NCBI RefSeq assembly: GCF_000577245.1
Contig: NZ_CBYO010000004.1
Location: 62,001 to 126,000, forward strand
DNA from: Paucisalibacillus algeriensis
GTDB lineage: Bacteria; Bacillota; Bacilli; Bacillales; Amphibacillaceae
Direction of reading: 5' to 3'
DNA: 64,000 nt
In this document: positions 35,350 to 42,683 of the stretch, piece after piece
Numbering within the stretch: position 1 is the stretch's first letter
Layout: each line of letters begins with the position of its first letter
Notes under the pieces: generated by a model
Database searches by the model: none
What the model saw: only the letters and a program-made list of their open reading frames with translations
What the model was told of the DNA's origin: nothing
Made by a program: the position numbers and the translations under genes

Positions 35350-36129
35350 CTATAATGCGTCAAACGTTTTCTTAAAGTAATCTGCAGCTTGTATCATTTT
35401 AGCCCCATACCAAAACATTTCCCCATCAACAATAATGATCTTTGCATGTGGTACCATCGCTTGAAATTCCTTTATATGCTTTTCCCTGAATGGATACGGC
35501 TCCGTTGCTAGGAGAATATAATCTAGATCTGCATTTTGAAAGTCTTCTTCTGTTACAACAGGGTATCTTCCATTTAATGAAGTAAAAGGATTAATGAATC
35601 CCATCTTTGTTAAAGTAGATTGAATATATGTATCTTTTCCAACTACCATGTAGGGATTTTTCCAGATAACATATGCTGCACTTTTACCATTAACATGTGG
35701 AAGGGTATCGAATTGATGCTGTATTTCCTTTACCATCTGAAAGGATTCATCATTGCGATTGGTTAAACGCCCTAGATCCTTAATCATACGGTAAACATCT
35801 AGCTCCTTTTGTACTTCGAAGACGAAGACAGGATAATGCTTTTCAAGTGTTTTAACTATCTCTTTTGTATTCTCTTCTTTTTCAGCTAGGATAAGATCAG
35901 GTTTTAATTGGTTAATGCGGTCAAGATTTATATCCTTCGTTCCGCCAATATTTTTAGCCATCAGGACTTTTTCCTGTGGGAAAATGCAAAATCTTGTTCG
36001 ACCTACTATAGTATCTTCTAAATTCAGGTGATACATTGTTTCTGTAATAGCAGGAACAAGAGAGATGATACGTTTGGGTGGGTGTGAAAATGTAACTGTT
36101 CTTCCGAGGTGGTCCGTTATGGTATACAT
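35350..36129 (-). CDS. BtuF/helical-backbone metal-receptor protein without signal peptide
   Basis: 259 residues of the class III binding-protein fold (GRTVTFSHPPKRIISLVPAITETMYHL typical of vitamin B12 and haem receptors, then a long backbone helix KEIVKTLEKHY and a second lobe). The protein starts directly at MYTITDHLGR, with no signal peptide or lipobox, and no permease or ATPase gene is adjacent. It may be a cytoplasmic cobalamin- or corrinoid-binding protein or be co-opted for another ligand. AGGGAGG precedes the ATG, and no upstream in-frame extension would encode a signal. Confidence 0.72.
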   Translation of the reverse strand: MYTITDHLGRTVTFSHPPKRIISLVPAITETMYHLNLEDTIVGRTRFCIFPQEKVLMAKNIGGTKDINLDRINQLKPDLILAEKEENTKEIVKTLEKHYPVFVFEVQKELDVYRMIKDLGRLTNRNDESFQMVKEIQHQFDTLPHVNGKSAAYVIWKNPYMVVGKDTYIQSTLTKMGFINPFTSLNGRYPVVTEEDFQNADLDYILLATEPYPFREKHIKEFQAMVPHAKIIIVDGEMFWYGAKMIQAADYFKKTFDAL

Positions 36130-36445
36130 ATGAAAACCTCCCTAAATCAATTGGTTTTAATCTAAGTCTATCCCAGTACAATTGTAAAGTCACTGTGAAT
36201 TTAGATCGATTTACAAAATGCGACAGATTTTATCATAAGATAAATAGGTAGTAAAGACTAAAATATAATTTTTTTTCCTAAAAAATCCGGATTTACTTGC
36301 ATTTTTCTAACCAAAAGGGTAAAGTTAATAGTAGCAAAAGGAAATTGAAATTGGTAATACTTTACGTTCTCTTTATCAGAGTAGGTGTAAAAGTATTAAA
36401 GGTTCAATTGTACTTTGCAAGCTATTCGATAAGGAGGTCATACAA
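36130..36445 (+). other. 316-bp region between divergent genes; csp leader
   Basis: AT-rich, containing the promoters of the BtuF-like gene and of csp. Cold-shock genes usually have a long structured 5' leader, and the last 100 bp or so before the strong AAGGAGG at 36432-36438 may be that. I cannot define a cold box or a convincing promoter pair. Confidence 0.4.
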
Positions 36446-36643
36446 ATGACTGGTAAAGTAAAATGGTTTAACGCAGAAAAAGGTTTCGGTTTCATCGAGC
36501 GCGAAGACGGTGACGATGTATTCGTACACTTCTCAGCTATCCAAACTGATGGTTTCAAAACTCTTGAAGAAGGTCAAGATGTTGAATTTGAAATCGTTGA
36601 AGGTAACCGTGGCCCTCAAGCAGCTAACGTAACTAAACTATAA
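36446..36643 (+). CDS. Cold-shock protein (CspA family)
   Basis: 65-residue OB-fold nucleic-acid chaperone: [15 protein letters not shown] (RNP1) and [10 protein letters not shown] (RNP2), ending with [10 protein letters not shown]. Closely similar to B. subtilis CspB and CspD. The excellent AAGGAGG site fits high expression. Its codon use is cleaner and richer in preferred codons than its neighbours, as expected for an abundant protein. Monocistronic with its own terminator. Confidence 0.95.
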   Translation: MTGKVKWFNAEKGFGFIEREDGDDVFVHFSAIQTDGFKTLEEGQDVEFEIVEGNRGPQAANVTKL

Positions 36644-36658
36644 TTAACACAAACCCAC

Positions 36659-36690
36659 AAGGCTTATCTCTGTTTGAGATAAGCCTTTTT
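36659..36690 (+). terminator. Terminator after csp
   Basis: Perfect 12-bp stem AAGGCTTATCTC/GAGATAAGCCTT followed by TTT. Confidence 0.88.
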
Positions 36691-36719
36691 ATGTAGATGA
36701 GAACTCGAGGTGACATGAT

Positions 36720-37400
36720 TTGGGATCTTTCAATTGGAAAGAAAAATCAAAGGAAGAGTGGAATAACCGAGCTGATTTTTGGAGTGCCCGTAGTCAAAGT
36801 ATGTGGGATCATGGCAGTCGAAAAGATATTGTTCCCTTATTGGATAAACATTTAGATCATCGAGCGACTGTTGTCGATGTTGGTTGTGGTGATGGTTACG
36901 GGACATTTAAATTACATACATTAGGTCATGAAGTAATGGGTGTTGATATTTCAGAAGAGATGATTAAACTGGCAAGAACACGTCTCCAAGAAGTTCCATT
37001 TCAGGTTGCAGATGTGAATCAATTACCACTTGCTGATAAATCGGTGGATGCTATTTTAAGCATTAATGTTCTAGAGTGGGTTGAAGTACCTGCAACTGCA
37101 TTGAAAGAAATACATAGAGTGATAAAACCGGATGGAATACTTTGCGTGGGTATTTTGGGCCCCACTGCTGGGCCGCGGTCGAGTAGCTATCCAAAGGTAT
37201 TTGGTGAGAAATCCATAAATAATACGATGATGCCCTGGGAGTTTTTTAAACTTGCTAAAGAATTAGGATTTTCATTAGTGGATGAACTTGGTGTTTATAA
37301 AGAAGGCGTAAGAGAAGAGCACCATCAGGATTTACCAGTAGTTTTAAAACAGGCCCTAAGTTTTATGTGGGTATTTTTGCTTCGAAAAGTAGGTGAATAG
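36720..37400 (+). CDS. Class I SAM-dependent methyltransferase
   Basis: 226 residues with a Rossmann methyltransferase core: motif I VVDVGCGDGYGTFKL (residues about 51-65), motif II GHEVMGVDIS, motif III QVADVNQLPLADKSVD, and ILSINVLEWVEVP. It looks like the UbiE/YrrT-type small-molecule group; substrate unknown. Start is TTG with GAGGTG upstream. The following small gene begins just at its stop, so both are probably co-translated. Confidence 0.84.
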   Translation: MGSFNWKEKSKEEWNNRADFWSARSQSMWDHGSRKDIVPLLDKHLDHRATVVDVGCGDGYGTFKLHTLGHEVMGVDISEEMIKLARTRLQEVPFQVADVNQLPLADKSVDAILSINVLEWVEVPATALKEIHRVIKPDGILCVGILGPTAGPRSSSYPKVFGEKSINNTMMPWEFFKLAKELGFSLVDELGVYKEGVREEHHQDLPVVLKQALSFMWVFLLRKVGE

Positions 37401-37401
37401 T

Positions 37402-37701
37402 TTGGATAAAAAACAACTAGAAGAACAAATCATTAAAAATCATCAAAGCGATGAAAAAATGATGATATTAATTTTTGCACAGTGGTGTGTAAACAACGAT
37501 ATGGATCCTGAAGAACTTTATAAAACAGCGTACCCTTATCAAGTTAACAACAAGGCTTTAGAAGAAGCAATAGAATTAACCGTTCCCAAAGAGGAATCAG
37601 ACGAAATTTCAGTTCAAACTGTTATACATGTCTTACAACTTTTTGGGAACGATGATCTAGCAAGTGTTGTTCAGTCGAAAGTTGACGAAGAAAAGCTTTA
37701 A
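37402..37701 (+). CDS. Small acidic protein of unknown function
   Basis: 99 residues, acidic and predicted all-helical (DKKQLEEQIIKNHQSDEKMM, DPEELYKTAYPY, VIHVLQLFGNDDLASVVQSK); no family recognised with confidence. The TTG at 37402 has AGGTG six bases upstream; an in-frame GTG at 37393 overlaps the methyltransferase gene and its spacing is poor. It lies directly behind the methyltransferase gene and converges with the next gene, sharing four bases at the stops. Confidence 0.65.
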   Translation: MDKKQLEEQIIKNHQSDEKMMILIFAQWCVNNDMDPEELYKTAYPYQVNNKALEEAIELTVPKEESDEISVQTVIHVLQLFGNDDLASVVQSKVDEEKL

Positions 37702-38570
37702 TACGATGAATCAAATAATTTAATTAGGCTTTGGGTGCCACTATCTGCTTCACCATTTTCTGCTAACTCTTTATATAGCTCTAATGATAGTGCTAACCCA
37801 GGTGTTGATAGTCCTAATTCTTCTGCTGACTCAATGGCAATGGTCATATCTTTTATAAAATGTTTCACATAGAATCCTGGGGCAAAGTCCCCTTCTATCA
37901 TGCGTGGGGCAAGCTTCGATAAAGAAAAACTTCCAGCAGCCCCGGTTGTAATACTGTCCAGAACTCGAACTGGATTAAGTCCAGCCTTTTTAGCGTATAC
38001 GATTGCTTCACAAACCCCAATCATATTGGTAGCAATGGCAATCTGATTACTCAATTTCGTATGCTGCCCTGCACCAGCTTGTCCTTGCAAGATGATATTT
38101 TCTCCCATTACTTTTAGCACTGGCAATACGGCATCAAATGCTTCCGGATCTCCGCCAACCATAATAGCAAGTGTTCCACTTTTAGCGCCAATATCCCCAC
38201 CAGAAACAGGTGCATCAAGGGCGAAGATTCCTTTTTCTCTGGCCCTTTGATAAATCTCTACTGCTAAAGAAGGCTTGGATGTCGTCATATCAATGATATA
38301 CGTCCCTTTATTAGAATTTTCTATAATCCCATTATCTCCAAAGTATACCTCTTCTACATCTTGTGGGTATCCAACTATTGTGATGACAGCGTCTACTGTA
38401 GAAGCTAATTCAGAAATAGAATCTTTCCAAATGGCACCTTGGTTAAGTAATGGTTGGGCTTTCGATTTTGTACGAGTATACACAGAAACGTTATATCCAG
38501 CCGTTAACAGGTTTTGAACCATACTACTTCCCATAACACCAGTTCCAATAAATCCGATATTTTTAAGCAT
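37698..38570 (-). CDS. YkwC-like beta-hydroxyacid dehydrogenase
   Basis: 290-residue NAD(P)-dependent dehydrogenase of the 3-hydroxyisobutyrate/6-phosphogluconate type: IGFIGTGVMGSSM dinucleotide fold, substrate loop DAPVSGGDIGAKSGTL, catalytic Lys in GQHTKLSNQI, and FYVKHFIKDM near the end. Very close in sequence to B. subtilis YkwC, whose substrate is not established. AGGAGGG lies 5' of the ATG. Possible activity on 3-hydroxyisobutyrate or tartronate semialdehyde is family-based inference. Confidence 0.88.
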   Translation of the reverse strand: MLKNIGFIGTGVMGSSMVQNLLTAGYNVSVYTRTKSKAQPLLNQGAIWKDSISELASTVDAVITIVGYPQDVEEVYFGDNGIIENSNKGTYIIDMTTSKPSLAVEIYQRAREKGIFALDAPVSGGDIGAKSGTLAIMVGGDPEAFDAVLPVLKVMGENIILQGQAGAGQHTKLSNQIAIATNMIGVCEAIVYAKKAGLNPVRVLDSITTGAAGSFSLSKLAPRMIEGDFAPGFYVKHFIKDMTIAIESAEELGLSTPGLALSLELYKELAENGEADSGTQSLIKLFDSSY

Positions 38571-38649
38571 GAAACACCACTCCCTCCTGCTTTTACTATA
38601 TAATTATTTTCAATATTGTAAAAGGAAAATCAATTAAGGAATGATGAAA

Positions 38650-39093
38650 ATGCAGTGGCATAGTAAGAATTTTAACGAATTAACTAATCATGAATTATAT
38701 TCAATCTTAAAAGCAAGAACGGATGTTTTTGTTGTAGAACAGAATTGTGCGTATCCGGAATTAGATAATTATGATCAGGAATCAATCCATTACTATGGAA
38801 CAATAAAAAATGAGATTGCCGCCTATGTTAGGTTGCTACCCAAAGGGCTTAAGTATGAAGATGCAGCTGCCATTGGAAGGGTATTGGTTTCCAAAAAGTT
38901 TAGGTCACATGGCATTGCGCGGGAAATCATGGAAAGGTCAATCGATTTTATCGTTGATGAGTGGAAGGAAAATAATATAAAAATACAAGCGCAAGACTAC
39001 TTAAAAGACTTTTATCGTTCATTAGGTTTTATACAAATTTCTGACGTATATTTAGAGGATGGAATACCACATATTGACATGCAATTCAAGTAG
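38650..39093 (+). CDS. ElaA-type GNAT acetyltransferase
   Basis: 147-residue protein of the ElaA family: LYSILKARTDVFVVEQNCAY-PELDNYD near the start (the family's R-x-VFVVEQ-x-C-x-Y-x-E-x-D pattern), AAIGRVLVSKKFRSHGIARE as acetyl-CoA-binding loop, and AQDYLKDFYRSLGF as motif B. Cellular substrate is unknown. Three in-frame ATGs occur (38641, 38644, 38650); AAGGA at 38636-38640 is properly spaced only for 38650. Confidence 0.85.
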   Translation: MQWHSKNFNELTNHELYSILKARTDVFVVEQNCAYPELDNYDQESIHYYGTIKNEIAAYVRLLPKGLKYEDAAAIGRVLVSKKFRSHGIAREIMERSIDFIVDEWKENNIKIQAQDYLKDFYRSLGFIQISDVYLEDGIPHIDMQFK

Positions 39094-39187
39094 ATATAAA
39101 AGAATCAATCTAATGCTTTTACATATAGTATGATTAGCAACCTTTTTCAAGTAATCACGGATTATTGCTTTATGAGGAGGCTATTAC

Positions 39188-39862
39188 ATGATTTCAGGTG
39201 AACAGTTAGGTCAATGTAAAGAAGCATTATTAGCTCGGCAGAATGAATTGATTAATCATGTTCAAGACCATTATGGTTTATCATTAGAGTTATTGAAGGA
39301 GTCCATGAGTGAGCTCTCTAATTATGATAACCATCCAGCAGATCATGGAACGGAATTATTTGAAAGACAAAAAGACATTGCTTTAAATGAGCATGCAGAG
39401 AAAGAACTAGAGGAGATTAACGAGGCATTACATGCAATTGAAGAGGGAACATATGGCATATGTACAGAATGCGGAGCAGACATCCCATTTGAACGATTAC
39501 AAGCAGTTCCAACTGCTGATCGTTGTGTCAATCATGCAAGTAGTGATACTTTTGAGCGAAATAGACCGGTTGAAGAAGAAGTATTTAGTCCGAATATAAA
39601 CCCGGATGAAGTAACAGATGAAGAACAAGTTGGCTATGATGCAGAAGATGCGTGGCAAGATGTAAGTCGTTACGGAACTTCGGAAACAGCTTCTGACTTT
39701 TACGGTGACCGGGAGAATTTTGATGAAATGTATCCGAACAGTGATGAAAATGTTGGTAACGTAGAGGATATCGAAGGATTTGTTGCAGCCGATCAGCATG
39801 GGAATTTTACAGGGGTAACTCCGAATCATAATAAATATGAGAATGAATTAGATATGGATTAA
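39188..39862 (+). CDS. yteA: TraR/DksA-type zinc finger protein YteA
   Basis: 224-residue protein matching B. subtilis YteA. It has an N-terminal coiled coil (CKEALLARQNELINHVQDHY), a DNHPADHGTELFERQKD motif, and a DksA-like finger in which CTECG is followed by a degenerate second half (RCVNH). The long acidic C-terminal part contains GYDAEDAWQDVSRYGTSETA, typical of YteA. In Bacilli this family is associated with sporulation or general stress; role uncertain. AGGAGG precedes the ATG. Confidence 0.88.
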   Translation: MISGEQLGQCKEALLARQNELINHVQDHYGLSLELLKESMSELSNYDNHPADHGTELFERQKDIALNEHAEKELEEINEALHAIEEGTYGICTECGADIPFERLQAVPTADRCVNHASSDTFERNRPVEEEVFSPNINPDEVTDEEQVGYDAEDAWQDVSRYGTSETASDFYGDRENFDEMYPNSDENVGNVEDIEGFVAADQHGNFTGVTPNHNKYENELDMD

Positions 39863-39863
39863 G

Positions 39864-39905
39864 AAATGCACAGCAGTCCAATAGGATGTGCTGTGCATTT
39901 TTTGA
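39864..39905 (+). terminator. Terminator after yteA
   Basis: Perfect 12-bp stem AAATGCACAGCA/TGCTGTGCATTT followed by T6. Confidence 0.85.
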
Positions 39906-39952
39906 AACTTTTTCACCATAAATCCGTAAAATAGTAAAAGGAGTGATGGGGA

Positions 39953-40159
39953 ATGAGTGATAATAAAGGTTGTATCAAATGTGGAAGTATGGATGCGGAT
40001 AAGAAGGAAGTCGCGATGACAGGTACAGGATTGTCAAAAATGTTCGACATGCAGCATAATCAATTTATAGTGGTTTACTGCAAGAATTGTGGATACTCGG
40101 AGTTCTATAACAAACGCAGTTCAACAGGGTCGAACATTATAGATTTGTTCTTTGGATAA
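39953..40159 (+). CDS. Small zinc-ribbon protein
   Basis: 68 residues with two CxxC knuckles (GCIKCGS and YCKNCGY) separated by about 30 residues, then a YSEFYNK motif and a hydrophobic C-terminus. This matches the short nucleic-acid-binding zinc-ribbon family PF09855. The TGTGLSKMFDMQHNQF stretch is characteristic. No function is established. AGGAGTG precedes the ATG, and a terminator follows. Confidence 0.8.
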   Translation: MSDNKGCIKCGSMDADKKEVAMTGTGLSKMFDMQHNQFIVVYCKNCGYSEFYNKRSSTGSNIIDLFFG

Positions 40160-40164
40160 GATTA

Positions 40165-40208
40165 AAGGGTTTGATACTCAAATAAGTTGTGTATCAAACC
40201 CTTCTTTA
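40165..40208 (+). terminator. Terminator after the zinc-ribbon gene
   Basis: Perfect 13-bp stem AAGGGTTTGATAC/GTATCAAACCCTT with a short T-rich tail. Confidence 0.8.
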
Positions 40209-40239
40209 ATATATAAGGAAAAAACTTAAAAATATAATT

Positions 40240-40447
40240 GCTTCTCAAGGACAAAATAAGTGGAAAACCAGGAAAAAATGTCTAATAGAAAGCTTCTCAT
40301 GGACAAAATAAGTGAGAAACCAGGAAAAACTGTCCAATAGAAAGCTTCTCAAGGACAAAATAAGTAGAAAACCAGGAAAAACTGTCTAATAGAAAGCTTC
40401 TCACGGACAAAATAAGTGAGAAACCAGGAAAAACTGTCTAATAGAAT
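40240..40447. repeat. Four tandem copies of a 52-bp unit
   Basis: Units start at 40240, 40292, 40344 and 40396 with exact 52-bp period. Core segments GGACAAAATAAGT, AAACCAGGAAAAA and TAATAGAA are invariant or nearly so. Copies 1 and 3 resemble each other, as do 2 and 4. Copies 2 and 4 contain TTCTCA(T/C)/GTGAGAA, able to form a 7-bp hairpin around GGACAAAATAA; copies 1 and 3 have lost it. The period is not a multiple of three and no frame is open throughout. Not CRISPR: there are no spacers. Confidence 0.92.
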
Positions 40448-40459
40448 TAAAACACCAAT

Positions 40460-40490
40460 AAAAAAAGAAGGGGGGAGGTACCCTTCTTTT
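40460..40490 (-). terminator. Terminator after htrA
   Basis: AAAAGAAGGG/CCCTTCTTTT stem followed by a T-rich tract on the minus strand. Confidence 0.85.
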
Positions 40491-40498
40491 GGCGCAAC

Positions 40499-41830
40499 TT
40501 ATTCATATCGTTCTGTAAGCTTTAATTCGACGATTTGTTTTTCACCGTTTCGATAAATCTCAAGGTTAACTGAATCACCAACTTGTGTTTCAGAATACAT
40601 ATATTTTCTAAGTTCTAGAGCGGTCGGTGTTTCATGATCGTTGATCTTCGTGATAACATCAAATTGTTGTAAACCAGCATCGGCTGCAGGAGAGCCTGGC
40701 TCGACGCTTGCAATAACCATACCTTCTTCTACACCTTCTGGAAGGACAACATTATGGCGATATTGCATTGGTACTTGATTTAACGGAGCCATGCTAATAC
40801 CGATAAATGGACGTTGCACTTTACCAGTTGTCTCTAACTGTTCCATAATTGGTAGAGCGGACTCCATCGGAATGGCAAATCCAATACCCTCAACTTGGGT
40901 GCTAGCAATCTTCATAGAGTTGATACCAATAACTTCACCATTTGAATCAACCAGTGCTCCACCACTATTTCCAGGGTTAATGGCCGCATCTGTTTGAATA
41001 ACTTCAGTAATCCAATCGGCTATACTGTCCCCATTTGTGTCAACCGATACAGATCGTTCAAGTCCACTAATTATTCCTTTTGTTAAAGAGTTAGCGAATT
41101 CTATACCAAGTGGGTTTCCGATTGCGTATACGGTTTCTCCAACTTGTTTGCCTTCAGCTGTCCCTAATTTAGCAACCCGGTTAACATTTTCACCATCGAT
41201 CTCTAGCACAGCTAAATCTGTTAATTCATCAGTTCCAAGAACTTTTGCCGGAACTCGTTCGTCATTGGATAATACAACTTCCACTTGTTCTGCACCATTT
41301 ACAACATGGTGGTTTGTAACTACATATGCTTTTCCATCTTCTTTTTTATAAATGATACCAGAACCAGTTCCAGCCTCTTGACTATTTGTCCAGATACTTT
41401 GTTTTTGTAGGTTTGTTACACCGACAACAGCTTCAGCAACTTCAGCAAGGTTTGTCGAGCTTTTAGCGTCCTCTGCTGCCATGGTTGTGATGATTTCAGG
41501 ATCTGTTTTAGTTGTATTCTGTGCAGCTAGTTCTGTATCTTTTATATTTTCAAGAGATATTACATTGTTAGAAATAAGTAATAGTAACACGATTACAGGA
41601 ATGAATCCACCGAGCATGCCAGAAAGGAAAGATTTAATAGTAGTTGGTCCTTTAGTCTTATCCTTTTTCATTTCGAGCTCTGAATTTGGTTTAGTTAACC
41701 CCAGGTTATCAACATTCGTCTGATGTGTTTGATAAGTAGTATGATCGGAATCCTCAGAATGATGCTGTTGGTGACTATCGTTTTTTGAATCTAATGGTTG
41801 CTGTTCATTTTCATTATGTTCCATTACCAT
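40499..41830 (-). CDS. htrA: HtrA/DegP-like membrane serine protease
   Basis: 443-residue S1C protease: cytoplasmic N-terminus of about 75 residues rich in His, Gln, Asn and Asp, one TM helix (GGFIPVIVLLLLISNNVI), then a trypsin-like domain with His (VVTNHHVVNG), Asp (LTDLAVLEID) and Ser (NPGNSGGALV), and one PDZ domain. It degrades or refolds misfolded exported proteins. It is divergent from a CssRS-type system, the arrangement of htrB (yvtA) in B. subtilis. AAGGAAGG precedes ATGs at 41830 and 41824; I give the former. Confidence 0.93.
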   Translation of the reverse strand: MVMEHNENEQQPLDSKNDSHQQHHSEDSDHTTYQTHQTNVDNLGLTKPNSELEMKKDKTKGPTTIKSFLSGMLGGFIPVIVLLLLISNNVISLENIKDTELAAQNTTKTDPEIITTMAAEDAKSSTNLAEVAEAVVGVTNLQKQSIWTNSQEAGTGSGIIYKKEDGKAYVVTNHHVVNGAEQVEVVLSNDERVPAKVLGTDELTDLAVLEIDGENVNRVAKLGTAEGKQVGETVYAIGNPLGIEFANSLTKGIISGLERSVSVDTNGDSIADWITEVIQTDAAINPGNSGGALVDSNGEVIGINSMKIASTQVEGIGFAIPMESALPIMEQLETTGKVQRPFIGISMAPLNQVPMQYRHNVVLPEGVEEGMVIASVEPGSPAADAGLQQFDVITKINDHETPTALELRKYMYSETQVGDSVNLEIYRNGEKQIVELKLTERYE

Positions 41831-41883
41831 ACATCCTTCCTTAAAGACTGTATGTATAGCATATCCAGAAGCAATGGAATAGC

Positions 41884-41916
41884 TTTGGGATAATTGTGGA
41901 ATAAATGTGGAAATAA
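41884..41916. promoter_or_regulatory. Direct repeats in the htrA-cssR intergenic region
   Basis: TTTGGGATAA, TTGTGGAATAA and ATGTGGAAATAA occur in tandem with 10- and 11-bp periods (TGTGGA at 41895 and 41906). Helically phased direct repeats suit an OmpR-type regulator such as CssR; read from the htrA side they are repeated ATTCCACA. Confidence 0.5.
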
Positions 41917-41987
41917 GCAAAATATATTGTTTCCTCTTATTAATAATGTAAAAATAAAAGAAAAAACAGTTAAAAGCGGTGAGGAAA

Positions 41988-42680
41988 ATGAATTATCATT
42001 ATCATATTGCTGTTATAGAAGATGACCCAAATATTCAAAACATCGTATCAGCCTTCCTAAAAAAAGAAGGATATCATGTCTCTGTGATGGATTCTGCTGA
42101 AAAGGGCTTAGAGCTATGGAAGTCTAATCCACCGGATATGTGGATAGTCGATATTATGTTGCCAGGGATGGATGGGTATGAATTTTGTAAAACAATTCGT
42201 AATAAGAGTGATGTCCCAATCATTATTGTTTCTGCTAAAGATGAAGAAATTGATAAAATACTTGGGCTTGAACTTGGAGGAGATGACTACTTAACAAAAC
42301 CATTTAGTCCAAGAGAATTAATGGCTAGAGTAAAGCGCCTTTTTAAGCGTTACCGACCTGAGGAAAAAGAACCGATTGAGAACAATGATCGAGTGATGGT
42401 GGAGCAGTTAGTAATTAATAAGAGTGACCGTCGTGTGTTCTGGGATGGAGAGGAGCAGGAAGTCACCACAAAAGAATTCGATATGTTGCTATTATTTGCA
42501 GAAAATGTCAACCGGGCGTTTTCTCGTGAAGAGCTTCTTATGCGGGTATGGGGAGACGATTACTTTGGAAGTGACCGGGCAGTAGATGATTTAGTGAAAA
42601 GACTCCGCAAGAAAATCAAAGATATTCCATTAGAGACTGTTTGGGGCTTTGGCTATCGTCTGCGGGATAAAGAGGACTAA
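41988..42680 (+). CDS. cssR: OmpR-family response regulator, CssR-like
   Basis: 230-residue response regulator. The receiver has the acidic pair (VIEDDPN), phosphoacceptor Asp in WIVDIMLPGMDGYEF, Thr/Ser in IIIVSAKDEE and Lys in YLTKPFSP. The winged helix ends VWGDDYFGSDRAVDDLVKRL ... WGFGYRL, closely resembling B. subtilis CssR. Divergent from htrA and 3 bp from the kinase gene, so it likely senses secretion stress and activates htrA. A GTG at 41979 lies in the ribosome binding site; the ATG at 41988 is preferred. Confidence 0.85.
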   Translation: MNYHYHIAVIEDDPNIQNIVSAFLKKEGYHVSVMDSAEKGLELWKSNPPDMWIVDIMLPGMDGYEFCKTIRNKSDVPIIIVSAKDEEIDKILGLELGGDDYLTKPFSPRELMARVKRLFKRYRPEEKEPIENNDRVMVEQLVINKSDRRVFWDGEEQEVTTKEFDMLLLFAENVNRAFSREELLMRVWGDDYFGSDRAVDDLVKRLRKKIKDIPLETVWGFGYRLRDKED

Positions 42681-42683
42681 TAG

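Noticed and set aside
40240-40447. CRISPR array
   Set aside because: The units follow one another directly without unique spacers, and no cas gene is present.
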